In this document: piece by piece, positions 44,601-54,703 of the stretch
Layout: every line of letters starts with the position of its first letter
Position numbering within the stretch: position 1 is the stretch's first letter
NCBI GenBank assembly: GCA_964036045.1
Contig: OZ038382.1
Coordinates: 154,410,265 to 154,474,264 of the forward strand
DNA from: Eutreptiella sp. 'Long Island Sound 2002'
Taxonomy: Eukaryota; Euglenozoa; Euglenophyceae; Eutreptiales; Eutreptiaceae
Length of the DNA stretch: 64,000 bases
Reading direction: 5' to 3'
The notes under the pieces: generated by a model
The model's database searches: none
What the model was told of the DNA's origin: nothing
The model's input: the letters and a program-made list of their open reading frames with translations, nothing else
Made by a program: the position numbers and the translations under genes

Positions 44601-46120
44601 GCCCTGCCTTTTTGGGTGCAAGGCCCTGTGTGATCAGGGGCCTCTGCCTTTCTGTGCCCCATGACCTACGCTATTCATGGGGCGAGGGAGAAGGGCGTGT
44701 GCGGGAAGTGAGATCTTTTCAAAAGGGTTTGGTCACGAGGGGGTCCGACGGGGCGTATGCTTCATTTTTGCATTTTGAATGGAAGGCACGTTGCCCGCCA
44801 GTATTTTCATGTTGCAAGAGCACCCGCCGCGTTGCCCTGACTCAAAGCCCCGCCGCAATCGACATTGTCACACAATCAGACGACGGAGCGGCATTTAGTG
44901 CCATGGAGACCACTGGAGGTACCGAAGTTGATGCACGTAAACGGGTTGTCCCCTTCCTGCGACGTGGCTATGCCAACGATGGGAGAGACAAGTCCGTACG
45001 TATGGAGGAGTGGGCCCCTCCACCACTGAACTCCAGAAATAATTGAAATGCCACAAAAAACGCTGTGGGGAATCATCCATTTGCACCAGTGCACCTGCCC
45101 CGGTGTGCAGCAATTCCACGGGCTTCCCGTTTCCCCACTTCCCATGCGACTCCTGTTTCCACTCGCTGCCCTCATCATCTACAAATCCACTGCCAGCTTT
45201 TGGTTTTAGGATGGGCCCTTGCGGTGCTCTGTGCGGCGTTTTCGCACGGCTGATGTACCCTTTTAAGGGTCGGGACCATTGTTTTGGCATTGGAAGAAGG
45301 GGTGCCCAATTTATGTCTTGGCGCTTTGGACCCTGCCGACCTCCGCGTGCGCTTTCAGGATCGATGCCTTCTTCAGTGATATCAGGGAAAATTGCCAACA
45401 GACTGCTTAGGTTCACTCACAGTATCTGGAGAAGAGTTCAAGGGATTTGAGTACTAACAGTGGAGAAGAGTTCATGGGAGTTGTGCAAAAAGACCCTCTC
45501 AATGTAGACAAAATGGGGGAGGGTACAGTGCAAGGGGCTTCTGGGGCAGGAGGTTACCCCAGGGAAGTATCATAATGGCCGTACACCATAGAAGGAGGGG
45601 AGGTTACCCCCCCCCCCCCATGGACCCCCCCCCCGACCAAAGTGACCATCGTGAGAGAAAACGAAATTTACATCAGGGAAAATCTGGTCGGGCCATTTTT
45701 GGTACACAAACTTTTGGGTCCCAGACGCCCCCTCCCCCCCTTTCAATACTTCTCTGTGTTACCCTCACCCTACCCCATGCCTTGTCCGCAGGTGCAGACA
45801 TTCGCAATCTCTGCCGCGCTGCCCTCATGCAGGGCGTGGCCAGCATTGAGGCGGCCACGCATTTCCGTGAAGTGCGTTCCCAGGACCCAGCCAACCGGCA
45901 GGGCGCGCTGCTGGAGCCCTGTGCCCCAAGCCATCCCGGGGCCAGCCCCATGGACTTTGCAGACATGTCGCCCTCGGACTTGCGGCGGTTGGTCCCCCCG
46001 CCGGTCACCAAAGAGGATTTCCTGGGGCATGTGCAGGGCATGGGTTCGGTCACCGCAGACCAAATTCAAAAGTTTGAGGAGTTCACGAACAAGTTTGGGA
46101 GCGGAAAGCCCCGTGCCTGA
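35175..46120 (+). CDS. VPS4: VPS4-type AAA ATPase, complete seven-exon gene
   Basis: Exons 35,175-35,279; 35,704-35,905; 37,816-37,964; 40,411-40,703; 43,233-43,415; 44,493-44,587; 45,792-46,120 join in phase with GT...AG at every intron, giving 451 residues, the normal VPS4 length. Residues 1 to about 85 are the MIT domain (three helices, [23 protein letters not shown]), which binds ESCRT-III tails. A Gly/Ala-rich linker follows. Then come [13 protein letters not shown], Walker [14 protein letters not shown], the pore loop KWLGESE, Walker [11 protein letters not shown], the sensor region [11 protein letters not shown], the arginine finger block [14 protein letters not shown], and the C-terminal [28 protein letters not shown] and a helix ending FGSGKPRA. 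The protein pulls ESCRT-III filaments apart at endosomes and other membranes during budding and abscission. Introns are 0.4-2.5 kb. No lesion is seen. ATG 35,175 is the first that opens the MIT domain. Confidence 0.96.
37215..37290 (+). other. Possible tRNA-like remnant
   Basis: The word CCGGTTGAGTAGAGCGAGCG resembles a tRNA D arm and is followed 35 bases on by GGAATCGAACCCGAGG, a poor T-arm match. No full cloverleaf forms by eye. It lies in VPS4 intron 2, so a SINE fragment is the likely source. Confidence 0.25.
38930..38970 (+). repeat. (AGC)n and (AAGC)n microsatellite
   Basis: A run of about seven AGC triplets passes directly into about four AAGC units within VPS4 intron 3. Confidence 0.85.
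39040..39430 (+). repeat. Dispersed repeat R-D, copy 1
   Basis: GAAGTACAATCACACAAAG, TTTGAGCAAGAAA, CAACGGTGGCGGCCGGGAACG and further blocks (GGCCAAACGAAGG, CCCTCTAACTCCA, GATATGTCC) recur in pieces at about 46,830-47,000 and 48,500-48,600. This copy lies in VPS4 intron 3. A 235-codon minus frame over it is a by-product. Confidence 0.65.
41480..41695 (+). repeat. (CA)n microsatellites in VPS4 intron 4
   Basis: A short (AC)n-(TC)n stretch at about 41,471-41,496 and a long (CA)n run at about 41,604-41,693 are separated by ordinary sequence. The His-Thr and Val-Cys open frames on the two strands are translations of the repeat, not genes. Confidence 0.95.
42330..42910 (+). pseudogene. Unidentified coding-like block inside VPS4 intron 4
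   Basis: A plus frame gives [42 protein letters not shown] and stops at 42,704. From about 42,666 a second frame continues with [41 protein letters not shown] and stops at 42,907. The two read as one text broken by a one-base shift near 42,670. There are no known motifs. Its position inside a host intron and its broken frame point to an inserted mobile-element gene rather than a host gene. Confidence 0.3.
42990..43045 (+). repeat. (GTT)n stretch
   Basis: An imperfect TTG/GTT run with TTCTTCTTG at its end, in VPS4 intron 4. Confidence 0.7.
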
Positions 46121-47780
46121 GCGGGGACAGGGGTCTGTCTTTTCAGGGGCTGCAGTCCTCTGTGGATGGGACGCCCTCAACCGGCTGGATTCTGCTTTCC
46201 AGGCTGCGCCCTGTGCCCCCCCCCCCCCCCCTACTGGAGTGCCGTTGCGAGGGTTTCCCCCAGCATTTGATTTGAGTCAAGGCGGCCCTTACGGACGTTC
46301 AGAGCCTTTGATTTTTTTCGCATGAAAGACCGCCCAGGGACTGTCTGGTTACTGTCAAACCGCTGTCGATCCCACTCCAACAGCCGTCGGCTGCCCATCG
46401 ATTGCCGATGCGAGACCTCCGAGGGGCCTCTACGTGTGCAAACACGTTCCTCAGAGCGGAATCACCCTCAGCACGTTTTTCGGTGAACCGTATTGGGGCT
46501 CTTCTCTTCTGACTGAGGTGACGGGTCACCTCCCAATTGCCGGCCGATCCTCGTGCGGAAAAGTAACCCAGGCAGAAGTGATTGGGCAGAGGGTACTCAT
46601 GTGTGTGAGGAGTCGGGGGTGCAGAGGGCAGGGGGTACGATATTCAACGGGGCGCTCCGTGAACTTGCTTTTTCCCCCCCACATTAATGAGTCCCTTTGG
46701 GGCAGCCACTGCCTGCCCTCAGTCGGCTGCCCCAAACACTGTCCTGCAGCCGCCATCTACTGTCAGTGAACAGGAAGAGTGCTGGTCGGGCTGGTCTGAG
46801 CCGGGCCAAACTGCCATTTTCACTGCAAAACGGCCCTAGAACCCGTTCAAAAGGGCCAAACGAAGGAAAAAGGTCCCTACACTCAGCATGCCGCTCGATT
46901 TCCTCGTGTCAAAGACCCCTTTGGTGCCCTCTAACTCCACGATGTGTCCAAGAAACGCTCCCAAAAGGCCCCCGGAAGCCCCAGAAGCTGCACAGTTTGG
47001 GCACAGGCAGCCTTTTGGGGGGGGGGGGGGGGGGGATTGGCAGTAAGGGGGGTGCGAGCCTCACGACGCAATGGCCTGGGAGGGCAGTATCCTGTGGAGA
47101 CCCTACTTCATGCCGTCAGCCAAACCTGAGCCTAGTCAAAGGGATTGCCTCAGCGCCATCGCCAATGTTTTTCTGTCATTTCTGCACCGGGCTGTAGCCT
47201 CCCCCTCCCAGCCCCACCATAAGTACAACATCAATCCAATATCCGTCCCTGCCATGGACGCGTGGGATGCACCCCTGAGAGCAGCCCAATGGGATGAGGG
47301 GGGTTGCCTCTGGGCGGGTTCCCGCCAACCGCTTCCGATTGCCGGCCAAACATTGTCTGTTCAGCGGCATCTGCCGTTGCTGGCTCACCAGCGGCCATGG
47401 GTTCGCAATCTAGTGCTTTGCGCACCGTGAGGTGAGGTTCAACAGTAAACAGGGCGGCCACAATCTTTGGAAAAGGACGCTAAGTGCCAAGCATCGGTGT
47501 CTCATTGTTTTTCCGTTGGGAGAACTTGGGACAGTGTGGGTGCACTGACCTCTAATCTGAAGTGCTGGGGACAAGCCATGCTTCCAGTGGCAGCACACAC
47601 AGTCATCCCTTCGGAGATGTGAAAAGCATGTTGCCTGCCGAATTTGCCGTTTTGCGTGCCGAATTTACCAATGGGAATGCTTCCTGCGCGCCACAGGTGC
47701 GCCGCAGGGCAAGGGTAATTAGCTGTGGGGTAATTAGCACCGCATTAATTTTCCTCAATTTGGGGTGAAAGAAGTAGGTC
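46121..47780. other. No gene; fragment of repeat R-D
   Basis: Downstream of VPS4 there is no supported gene. At about 46,830-47,000, AAACGGCCCTAGAACC, GGGCCAAACGAAGG and CCTCTAACTCCACGATGTG match the right half of repeat R-D at 39,150-39,330. A long G run lies at about 47,017-47,034. Confidence 0.5.
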
Positions 47781-47784
47781 AAAT

Positions 47785-48035
47785 GGGCACAATGGTGTAT
47801 TGGCGTTGGTGTAGATGGAGGTGTAGGTGTAAGTTTCGGCATTGGTGTAGGTGTAGGTTGCTGGTGCTGCTGTTGGTGTAGGTGTAGGTGTAGGTGCAGG
47901 TATAGATGTTGATGTGTGTAGGTGTAGGTTTTGGTGTTGGTGTCGGTGTGGCTGTCGGTGTAGGTGTGCATGTAGGTGTTGGTGTGGATGTTTGTCTTGT
48001 AGGTGTCGGTTGGTGTAGGCAGAGGTTAAGGTTTT
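47785..48035 (+). repeat. GGTGTA/GGTGTTG degenerate repeat
   Basis: Words of the form GGTGT(A/T)GGTGTAGG recur with no strict period over about 240 bp. The His/Thr/Tyr/Pro-rich minus frames here are translations of the repeat. Confidence 0.85.
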
Positions 48036-48245
48036 AGGGCTAACCAGGGGCTTTGATCGGAAGTGAGTCTGCAGAGTCCAGGGACGGCGTGGTGAGATCC
48101 AAGCTGGACCACAGTGATTTGGCAGTGCACACAGCCCCCTGTTGTTGAAGGGCAACCGGGTGTGCTGAAGGTTGTGGAGGGAACCGGTGGCGAGGTATAT
48201 GGGTGCAGGTGGGTACAGTCAGGGCAGCCCAGGCCCAGGCTGCTT

Positions 48246-48416
48246 ACCTAAATGGGTAAGTAAGGACGTACCTAAATGGGTAAGCAAGGATGTACCTAAA
48301 TGGGTAAGTAAAGATGTACCTAAATGGGTAAGTAAGGATATACCTAAATGGGTAAGTAAGGACGTACCTAAATGGGTAAGTAAGGATGTACCTAAATGGG
48401 TTAGTAAGGACGTACT
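48246..48416 (+). repeat. 24-bp tandem repeat, seven copies
   Basis: CCTAAATGGGTAAGTAAGG followed by A(C/T)GTA repeats with a 24-bp period, starting near 48,247, 48,271, 48,295, 48,319, 48,343, 48,367 and 48,391. In the open plus frame it would encode KWVSKDVP repeats, but no gene context supports translation. A further fragment of repeat R-D follows at about 48,500-48,600. Confidence 0.9.
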
Positions 48417-48900
48417 CCCCTGCATGTCTGAGCTATGCCTTGTCCAAGCTACACTACTAGTGAGGACTGTAAATTCCGAAATGGTGCTATCATTAGAGGC
48501 CGCTATGAAGTACAATCACACAAAATTTGAGCAAGAAAATCAACAGTGGCGGCTGGGAACGGGCGTCACAAGTGGCAAACCCCAGTTTGGAAAAAACAAT
48601 GGCTGAATGGGCATTTGGGATTGGGTACAAAGGAGATGAATTAATGCATTGGAGCACCGTGTGGTAGCGTTTGCACACATTTAGTGGGCTCAAAGACCAA
48701 TTTTGGGGGGATCGTAAAATCAGCGTCGAAAAGGAGCTTTTTTGCTTCTTTTTTTTCGAGTATTGCCGTCCTTTGATGTGTTTGACTGCCCTGTATTTGC
48801 TTTGGGCACCCTTGTGGTGATAAATAATGATGGATGATTTTGTTTTTTTTTGTTTTGTGGCAGCTTCCCAATTGGATGGATGTAGATCCTCAATTTGGCT

Positions 48901-49440
48901 TCATTTATGGTCAACAGCCTTTTTTCTTCTGATGTCAGGCATATTATCACAAAGATAAAGCATCATGAGCGGCACAACAATCCCGTAGGCTGCACATCCG
49001 CTGCATGCTGGCTTTTGCATACTCATAAAGGACGGAGGGAGGCGGGATTTGGGCTTTGCCAGGGATTGTGCTGACCTAACAGACACCCTGCGGGGGGGGG
49101 GGTCCCTGATGCCCACCTTGTACATAAACAAAAAGTCACCTAGCAAGAGCAAACACTCTTGATGGTAGTACGGAGGAGCAACACCACACTGCTCAGGATA
49201 CTTAAACTGTCCACAGTGCCAAATTGGCGAAATGCATTGGCCAAGGATCTCCATTCCACGCGCTCGCGTAAAGCCACTGTCTCCCTCTTGGATGTAAACA
49301 AGATTGGCAGTCGACCCAGGCCCAGCAACTGGAGGACGCCTACATCTCCACTCTTCCAAAATTGGAAAATCGGGCGTCCCACTCACCCCGGGTATTTTCG
49401 TACACAGCCTCAAACAAAGGCCTGGCTGCTTTTGTTCCAA
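48901..49440 (-). CDS. Unidentified 179-codon reading frame
   Basis: The minus frame starts at ATG 49,440 and ends at 48,901. Its text is varied and protein-like (EWRCRRPPVAGPGSTANLVY, GMEILGQCISPIWHCGQF, ECLLLLGDFLFMYKVGI, YGIVVPLMMLYLCDNMPD), with Cys and Trp spread through it, and there are no strong repeats in its DNA. No domain is recognised. A G run at 49,091-49,100 lies inside and could hide a shift. It may be a mobile-element gene piece or a lineage-specific protein. Confidence 0.3.
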   Translation of the reverse strand: MEQKQPGLCLRLCTKIPGVSGTPDFPILEEWRCRRPPVAGPGSTANLVYIQEGDSGFTRARGMEILGQCISPIWHCGQFKYPEQCGVAPPYYHQECLLLLGDFLFMYKVGIRDPPPRRVSVRSAQSLAKPKSRLPPSFMSMQKPACSGCAAYGIVVPLMMLYLCDNMPDIRRKKAVDHK

Positions 49441-49539
49441 GCTGCACCTCCTGTGGAGACCTCAGTTCCTTGGAACCAGGGCATAGCTTGGAACACAGAG
49501 GCAGGGGGAAGGGGTATGAATGAGGATTGGTGCACATAC

Positions 49540-49760
49540 CCCGCCCCCCCCCCCTGCCCCCATGAACAGCCCCCCCCCCCCTTCCCCCTTCCTTTGCACA
49601 GTCCCCTCTGGGGGGGTGGGGGTCAGCCCCCCACAATGGCGCTGAAGAACAATTTTACCCGGGTTACAGTGGAGTTGTTAGTGGAAAGGTCAGATTTGGG
49701 TCCTCCCACATGGTCCCCGAGGGGGGGGGGGGGCATCATTTGGTGTCCGTCCCTTCCGTG
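49540..49760. other. G/C homopolymer-rich stretch
   Basis: Runs of eight to eleven Cs or Gs (about 49,545-49,580, 49,722-49,732) dominate. No coding signal. Confidence 0.6.
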
Positions 49761-50149
49761 GGTCAGGGGGGGCTTCACATTCTGGGGGGACTGCCCCCCG
49801 GATAGCTCCCAGTGAAGATCACCGCACAGAGGATCTTGCAATGCTTTGAGGCGTGTAAGAGGGATCAGGCCACGTGCATGACTTGATCACTCCCAACCAT
49901 TTCATGAAGTGGACCTCCCAATAACCGTTGGCTTGACAATGGCAGCGGCAGCGGCAATCGCAGTGGCCGTGGCAGTGGCCGTGGGATGGGGGCAGTGGCC
50001 TCGGCACTGGCACTGTGGCAGAGATAGAGCGGAGGTGTTGCTTCCGCCGAGCAAAAGCGCAGGGCTGAGCAGGGCCGTGCTGCCCTGTTTGTTTGTATGT
50101 CGTTGCGTCTTTGCTGATCAGTGCCTTGGATCCGAAAAATATGCCACAG

Positions 50150-50174
50150 ATTTCTCTCTCTCTCTCTCTCTCCG
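50150..50174 (+). repeat. (CT)n run
   Basis: About ten CT dinucleotides upstream of the anchored-protein gene. It could be part of a promoter, a 5' leader or a splice-acceptor tract. Confidence 0.7.
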
Positions 50175-50230
50175 CCGTTTCATGAGCGCGGGCTTTCCGC
50201 CGGTGCACTGCTGAATGCTGGAGCAAATCG

Positions 50231-50659
50231 ATGCTGTATGCTGTGTGCCAAGTGTTGGACAAGGGGGGCGACGAAGAAGTCAGTGCGGCCGTCAAGAAGC
50301 TCCTGAGCCGAGAGACGCGGCAAGACACCGACACGCAGAACTGGAAGCACCTGATCGTGGCCCTGTCGACGTGCGGGTACCGTGCAGACACCAAGCAGCC
50401 CTTTGGGGAGCTGGACAGCGCCAAACGCGCGCAGGTCAAGGAGACTTTGCAGGACGTTAAGAACAAGGTGCTGTCCAGTATCCCGCAGACCGACCTCAGC
50501 AATTTGGGGCTGGACGCGGAGATTCAGTACAAGATCTTGTCGGAGCGCAAGAAGACCATCACGAAGCTCAAGAAGTACGACTACTTCATGTGCATCGCAT
50601 GCATCGTGTCGCTGCTGGTGCTCATGGGGAATCTGTACTGGAACCTGAAGTTCAATTAG
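50231..50659 (+). CDS. Small C-terminally anchored membrane protein
   Basis: The frame runs from ATG 50,231 to TAG at 50,657-50,659, 142 residues. The body is charged and helical (GGDEEVSAAVKKLLSRE, SAKRAQVKETLQDVKNKV, ILSERKKTITKLKKYDY), and the last 25 residues are a single hydrophobic segment, FMCIACIVSLLVLMGNLYW, followed by NLKFN. That is the layout of a tail-anchored protein with its N-terminal part in the cytosol. The third codon positions are strongly G/C, as in VPS4, which supports a real host gene. I do not recognise the family. An upstream exon is possible, because a (CT)n pyrimidine tract at about 50,152-50,172 could serve an acceptor, but the ATG chosen gives a coherent protein. 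Confidence 0.7.
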   Translation: MLYAVCQVLDKGGDEEVSAAVKKLLSRETRQDTDTQNWKHLIVALSTCGYRADTKQPFGELDSAKRAQVKETLQDVKNKVLSSIPQTDLSNLGLDAEIQYKILSERKKTITKLKKYDYFMCIACIVSLLVLMGNLYWNLKFN

Positions 50660-51504
50660 CCCCCGTCAGACGGATGTCGGCAGTCAGGCCAGCGCCAGCC
50701 GCTCATTCAGCAAGGGCCTCCTGTACCAGTGGATCAGTCAGTTCGCACGTAAACAGTGAATGCAGTCCACACCTTAAGGACGACTGCTATTTATTGATCC
50801 TGGTTGTTCACTAGAGTCGGCAGAAAGGACAAGAACTCAAGTGACCCACAGAGTTAACCGCAAGAAACGCCTCACTGTACCTTACATAGTGGAGCACCCC
50901 AACCAAGAAGGGAACACGTGCATTGATTGAGCTACGCAGTACTGCTGGACTAATGGCTGGAATCGTCTATGGCGGGGACATTCAGTCTATCGGAACCAAC
51001 CATTGATCCCCCAGTGGATCACTTTGGGACCATTCGCATCTGCCCGCCCTGACCCCCCCCCACTCCCCCCGGGTGCATGTGTTTTCAGCTGCAAACAGAA
51101 GCGTAACCGGGTCCTTCGGTGCCGGTTGGTGTGATGAGGAGGTATTTCCTGCGCTGGCGTTGGTGATTGCCATAGTTCGTGTAATGGGTGGTCTCTGTGC
51201 GTGTGTGTTAACTCCTTGTCAGCGGTGCCGGGGCTGGGCAGGGTCCTGACTCTCCCATATTACTCGGGTTGCAGGTAGCTGTTCATCACTGTTTTGTTTG
51301 CCTGCAGGCCTCTGGCTGAGACGCGCTGCCAGAGGCTGTATCTGACTTGTGGGAGGTGAGCTTGGGTGGACTGCTCCTGTCCTTTGCACTGCAGAAAGGC
51401 GCCTAGTGCCATGTTTGCACATGCTTTTGTTTTGACACTGCACCTTGACGAGATCTAGTACATTCAGGCCGCCTTGACCACTGCCCTGTTTGTTCCGTCA
51501 ACCC

Positions 51505-51766
<262 letters not shown>

Positions 51767-51959
51767 GTTGGTGCACTGGGTTACAAACAACACCGTGTGG
51801 AACGGAAACCGATACACGGACAGGGAGATTCCCACAGATGCGACGACATCGCACTTCTCCGTAACATAGGTGCCATCCCTGAGCTCCCGCCCCCCTATGC
51901 CCCCCGTGCATGCATGTATGTGTCACAGGCACGTTAAACGGTGCAAGAGGCCTGGACTG

Positions 51960-52030
51960 GTCCAGAGGTCAGCGGTATAGACTCGTACCCCAGTAGCGGA
52001 GGTTCGATCCCTCCTATTATCAAAACACAC
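51960..52030 (+). other. tRNA-like sequence (SINE head?)
   Basis: TGGTCCAGAGGTCAGCGGTA resembles a tRNA A-box region, and GGAGGTTCGATCCCTCC about 33 bases later is a good T arm with a B-box. The acceptor arms do not pair well. A second such sequence lies on the other strand at about 52,200-52,285. Confidence 0.4.
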
Positions 52031-52199
52031 CACCGCCCCCTACAGCAGCTCGCCGCCTTTTTTGCAAAACAACCCCGGACCCCCGCGACAGCAAAAAAAA
52101 CCACACCACCGCCCCCTGCGGCAGGGCGCTCCGCGACTTGCTCCGTTAGCAGCTGGCGGCAGCGGCGCATTCACGGCCTTCTCTTCGCCTTCTCTTCGG

Positions 52200-52285
52200 C
52201 AGCAGGGCCATGCATGCAGCGGGAATCGAACCGGCGCCATCACGGCACGAGCCCGGTGACTCAACCACTGACACAACACCCACCA
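52200..52285 (-). other. tRNA-like sequence, opposite strand
   Basis: The minus strand reads GTGTCAGTGGTTGAGTCAC, then GGCGCCGGTTCGATTCCCGC, an A-box/B-box pair at tRNA spacing. The acceptor stem is not convincing. Together with the copy at 51,960 it forms a converging pair about 170 bp apart. Confidence 0.4.
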
Positions 52286-52479
52286 CAACACATTACAGGC
52301 ACACAGTCATGAAAGGCGCAAGACACAGTTGCCCAGGTTGACCCTCCGGCCGGTGTAGCTGTTGACAGGACCGGGCACATACACCAACACAGCACGCACA
52401 TACCGCTAGGCATGTGATCCCTGCTGCACCTGCACTTGACCTGCCCATACCCATCCCCCTGTCCAATGCATGAATGTTC

Positions 52480-52954
52480 CTGTGTGTGTGTGTGTGTGGC
52501 GGGGTGGTGGCACCCAGCACACGATAAATCTTGGCTGTGGTAGTGCAATGGTAGTGCACAAGCCCCTCCGTGGGCGGTTTTTGTGGTCTGTTGCGCGGTG
52601 CAGAATTGAACGCGGGTGAAGGGGAGGTTCGCTATCCAAAACAGCATTTGCCCATTCTCTACCAACAAACCGAAAGATGTCTAGGACAGCTCTGCTGTTC
52701 CTGAGGAATTTTCTTTCAGCCGCTTTTCTTGCTTTGTTGTTGTCTCGCGGTTCTCAACGTGTGTGTGTGTTTGTGTGTGTTTGTGTACAGTGTCACTTTT
52801 GCCTCTTGTGAGGTAATGCATGTATGTGTTAGTCAGAGATGGGCTGTACCCTGGTTTGTCTGTGTATTGCCTGTTGTTGGCTGCATTCCCTGTTCTCCAG
52901 AGCACCTGTTCTGGAGTGAGAGAAATTCTCTTTTGCACTTCTGTTTTGGTCGAA

Positions 52955-52985
<31 letters not shown>

Positions 52986-53024
52986 CACCCACTCTTTGTA
53001 TTGTATTGTAGTGTACTGTATACT

Positions 53025-53079
<55 letters not shown>

Positions 53080-53110
53080 TGTGTGTGTGTGTGTGCACGT
53101 GCGTGTGCAC
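52480..53110 (+). repeat. (TG)n and (GA)n microsatellites
   Basis: Short (TG)n runs lie at about 52,481-52,498 and 52,760-52,785. A longer one lies at 52,959-52,985, and (GA)n at about 53,030-53,076 is followed directly by (GT)n. Nothing between them looks coding. Confidence 0.9.
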
Positions 53111-53533
53111 GTAGCGCATGTGTGCCTACGTGTGTGCGTGCATTTTCCTTTTTTCCCTCTGTACATCGCTGACAAAATAGTTCAGCACGGTGCCATGTCC
53201 TGGGCTACCGCCCATCAGGGGGATAGTATGTTTTCTGTGCACGTGGCGGGCAGCCACGGCGGCTCATCAGGACGGAGCAAGGGGATGGGCCATGTCGCGT
53301 TGTGCCTCCAGGTGTCTTTTCCTGGTCCCCCGCTTTGAATACAGTTCCCTTCATGCTCTCCCCTGCAGCAGGCGCCCATGCCACCATGACTTGCTGACTT
53401 GCTGTGATTTGTTTGCATTTCGACTGATCCCCTCTTCGTGGGTTGATCCCGACGAGACAATTGCGGACGCTCAAACTGCTTTACTGTTGTCTTGCTCGTT
53501 GTGTTTTGTGGTTCTAGGGTCTTATCATCCCTA

Positions 53534-53554
53534 TGTGTGTGTGTGTGTGTGTTT

Positions 53555-53595
<41 letters not shown>

Positions 53596-53623
53596 TTATT
53601 GTGTGTGTGTGTGCGTGCGTGGT

Positions 53624-53652
<29 letters not shown>
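53534..53652 (+). repeat. (TG)n microsatellite
   Basis: TG dinucleotides with TTTG, TTATTG and CGTGCGTGG interruptions over about 115 bp. Confidence 0.95.
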
Positions 53653-53654
<2 letters not shown>

Positions 53655-54269
53655 CCCCACTGCTGCCCAGGGGCGCGTGACCTCACCGTGGTGTGGGGGT
53701 GAAACCGGGGGGGGTCCCCCCCGGGCTAACACGCAATCTGGCGGGTGCCCCGGTCCAGCCGCGGCGGCCGGGGCACGGGATCACGCGCCCCACCCCTCGC
53801 CGGCCACCGTGGGAAAGCCACGATGGCACAAGGCGGGCTCCACCGGGGGATGCCGGTATGCGGGAGTAACCCGGGTCCCCTTGTGACCCAGCCCCTCCAG
53901 GGCTCGTGTGCGCTCCCCTACCCCAACCCACTGCACCTTGTGTTCTGCACAGGTATATCATGGGGTGGGGATATCGTCCTATCCGACGTCCGTCCGGGCC
54001 AGGGGCACAACCACTATGGCCTTCGGCCAGGGGCCTGATGTCACGGGGGGCTACCGGTCCTGCCCTGCGATGCAATGCGGGGCAACCGTGACATCAGGCC
54101 TCACAGCCACACGCCCTGCTGCACCCGGCGGGATGCCTGGACTGGAGCTGGGAGGTGGTGGAATAAAGGGGAGACAGCATCGGGGCGGAGGTAAGGGCCA
54201 GCACCTGCCGCTACGGTGCTCACTGCGCCGGGGTAATGGCACCTGCCTGCAGCCTTGACGTCTGGCTCC

Positions 54270-54695
54270 CCAGGAATTGCTGTGAAACAAGGGGAGGTCC
54301 CCCGTTACTGTTCCTGTGCCCGTGATAACGCGGAGGGGCGCCATCCCCTACCAGCGGCGTACACTATCTTGAAAGAAGGGGAGGCCCCCCAGGTCGCGGG
54401 ACTGGTGTGACGTGTGAACTTGGGAATAAAAACGAAAAGTTTCTGAAATAAGGGGAGGCCCCCCCGTGCCCCCCATGCCGGGAATCCCACGTGGGGCGGC
54501 CGGTCGGAATACGATGGATGAAATTGAAATAAGGGGAGGCCCCCCGGGTTCCTACCACCGGTGACGCCAACAACGGCGCTGACAATTTGAAGGATATATG
54601 AACCAAGGGGAGGCCCCCCGGTTGTTGTGCCGTGGAGGGGCGCCATCCCCTCCCGGCGAGAACAGGTGACTATTATGGAACCGAGGGGGGGCGCC
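54270..54695 (+). repeat. Degenerate AAGGGGAGGCCCCCC repeat
   Basis: The word (A/C)AAGGGGAGG(C/T)CCCCC recurs at about 54,290, 54,377, 54,449, 54,528 and 54,604, roughly every 75-90 bp, each time after a GAAAT/GAAAC-like word. GAGGGGCGCCATCCC appears at about 54,334, 54,636 and 54,685. The array leads straight into the 96-bp satellite. Confidence 0.7.
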
Positions 54696-54703
54696 ATCCG
54701 TCG

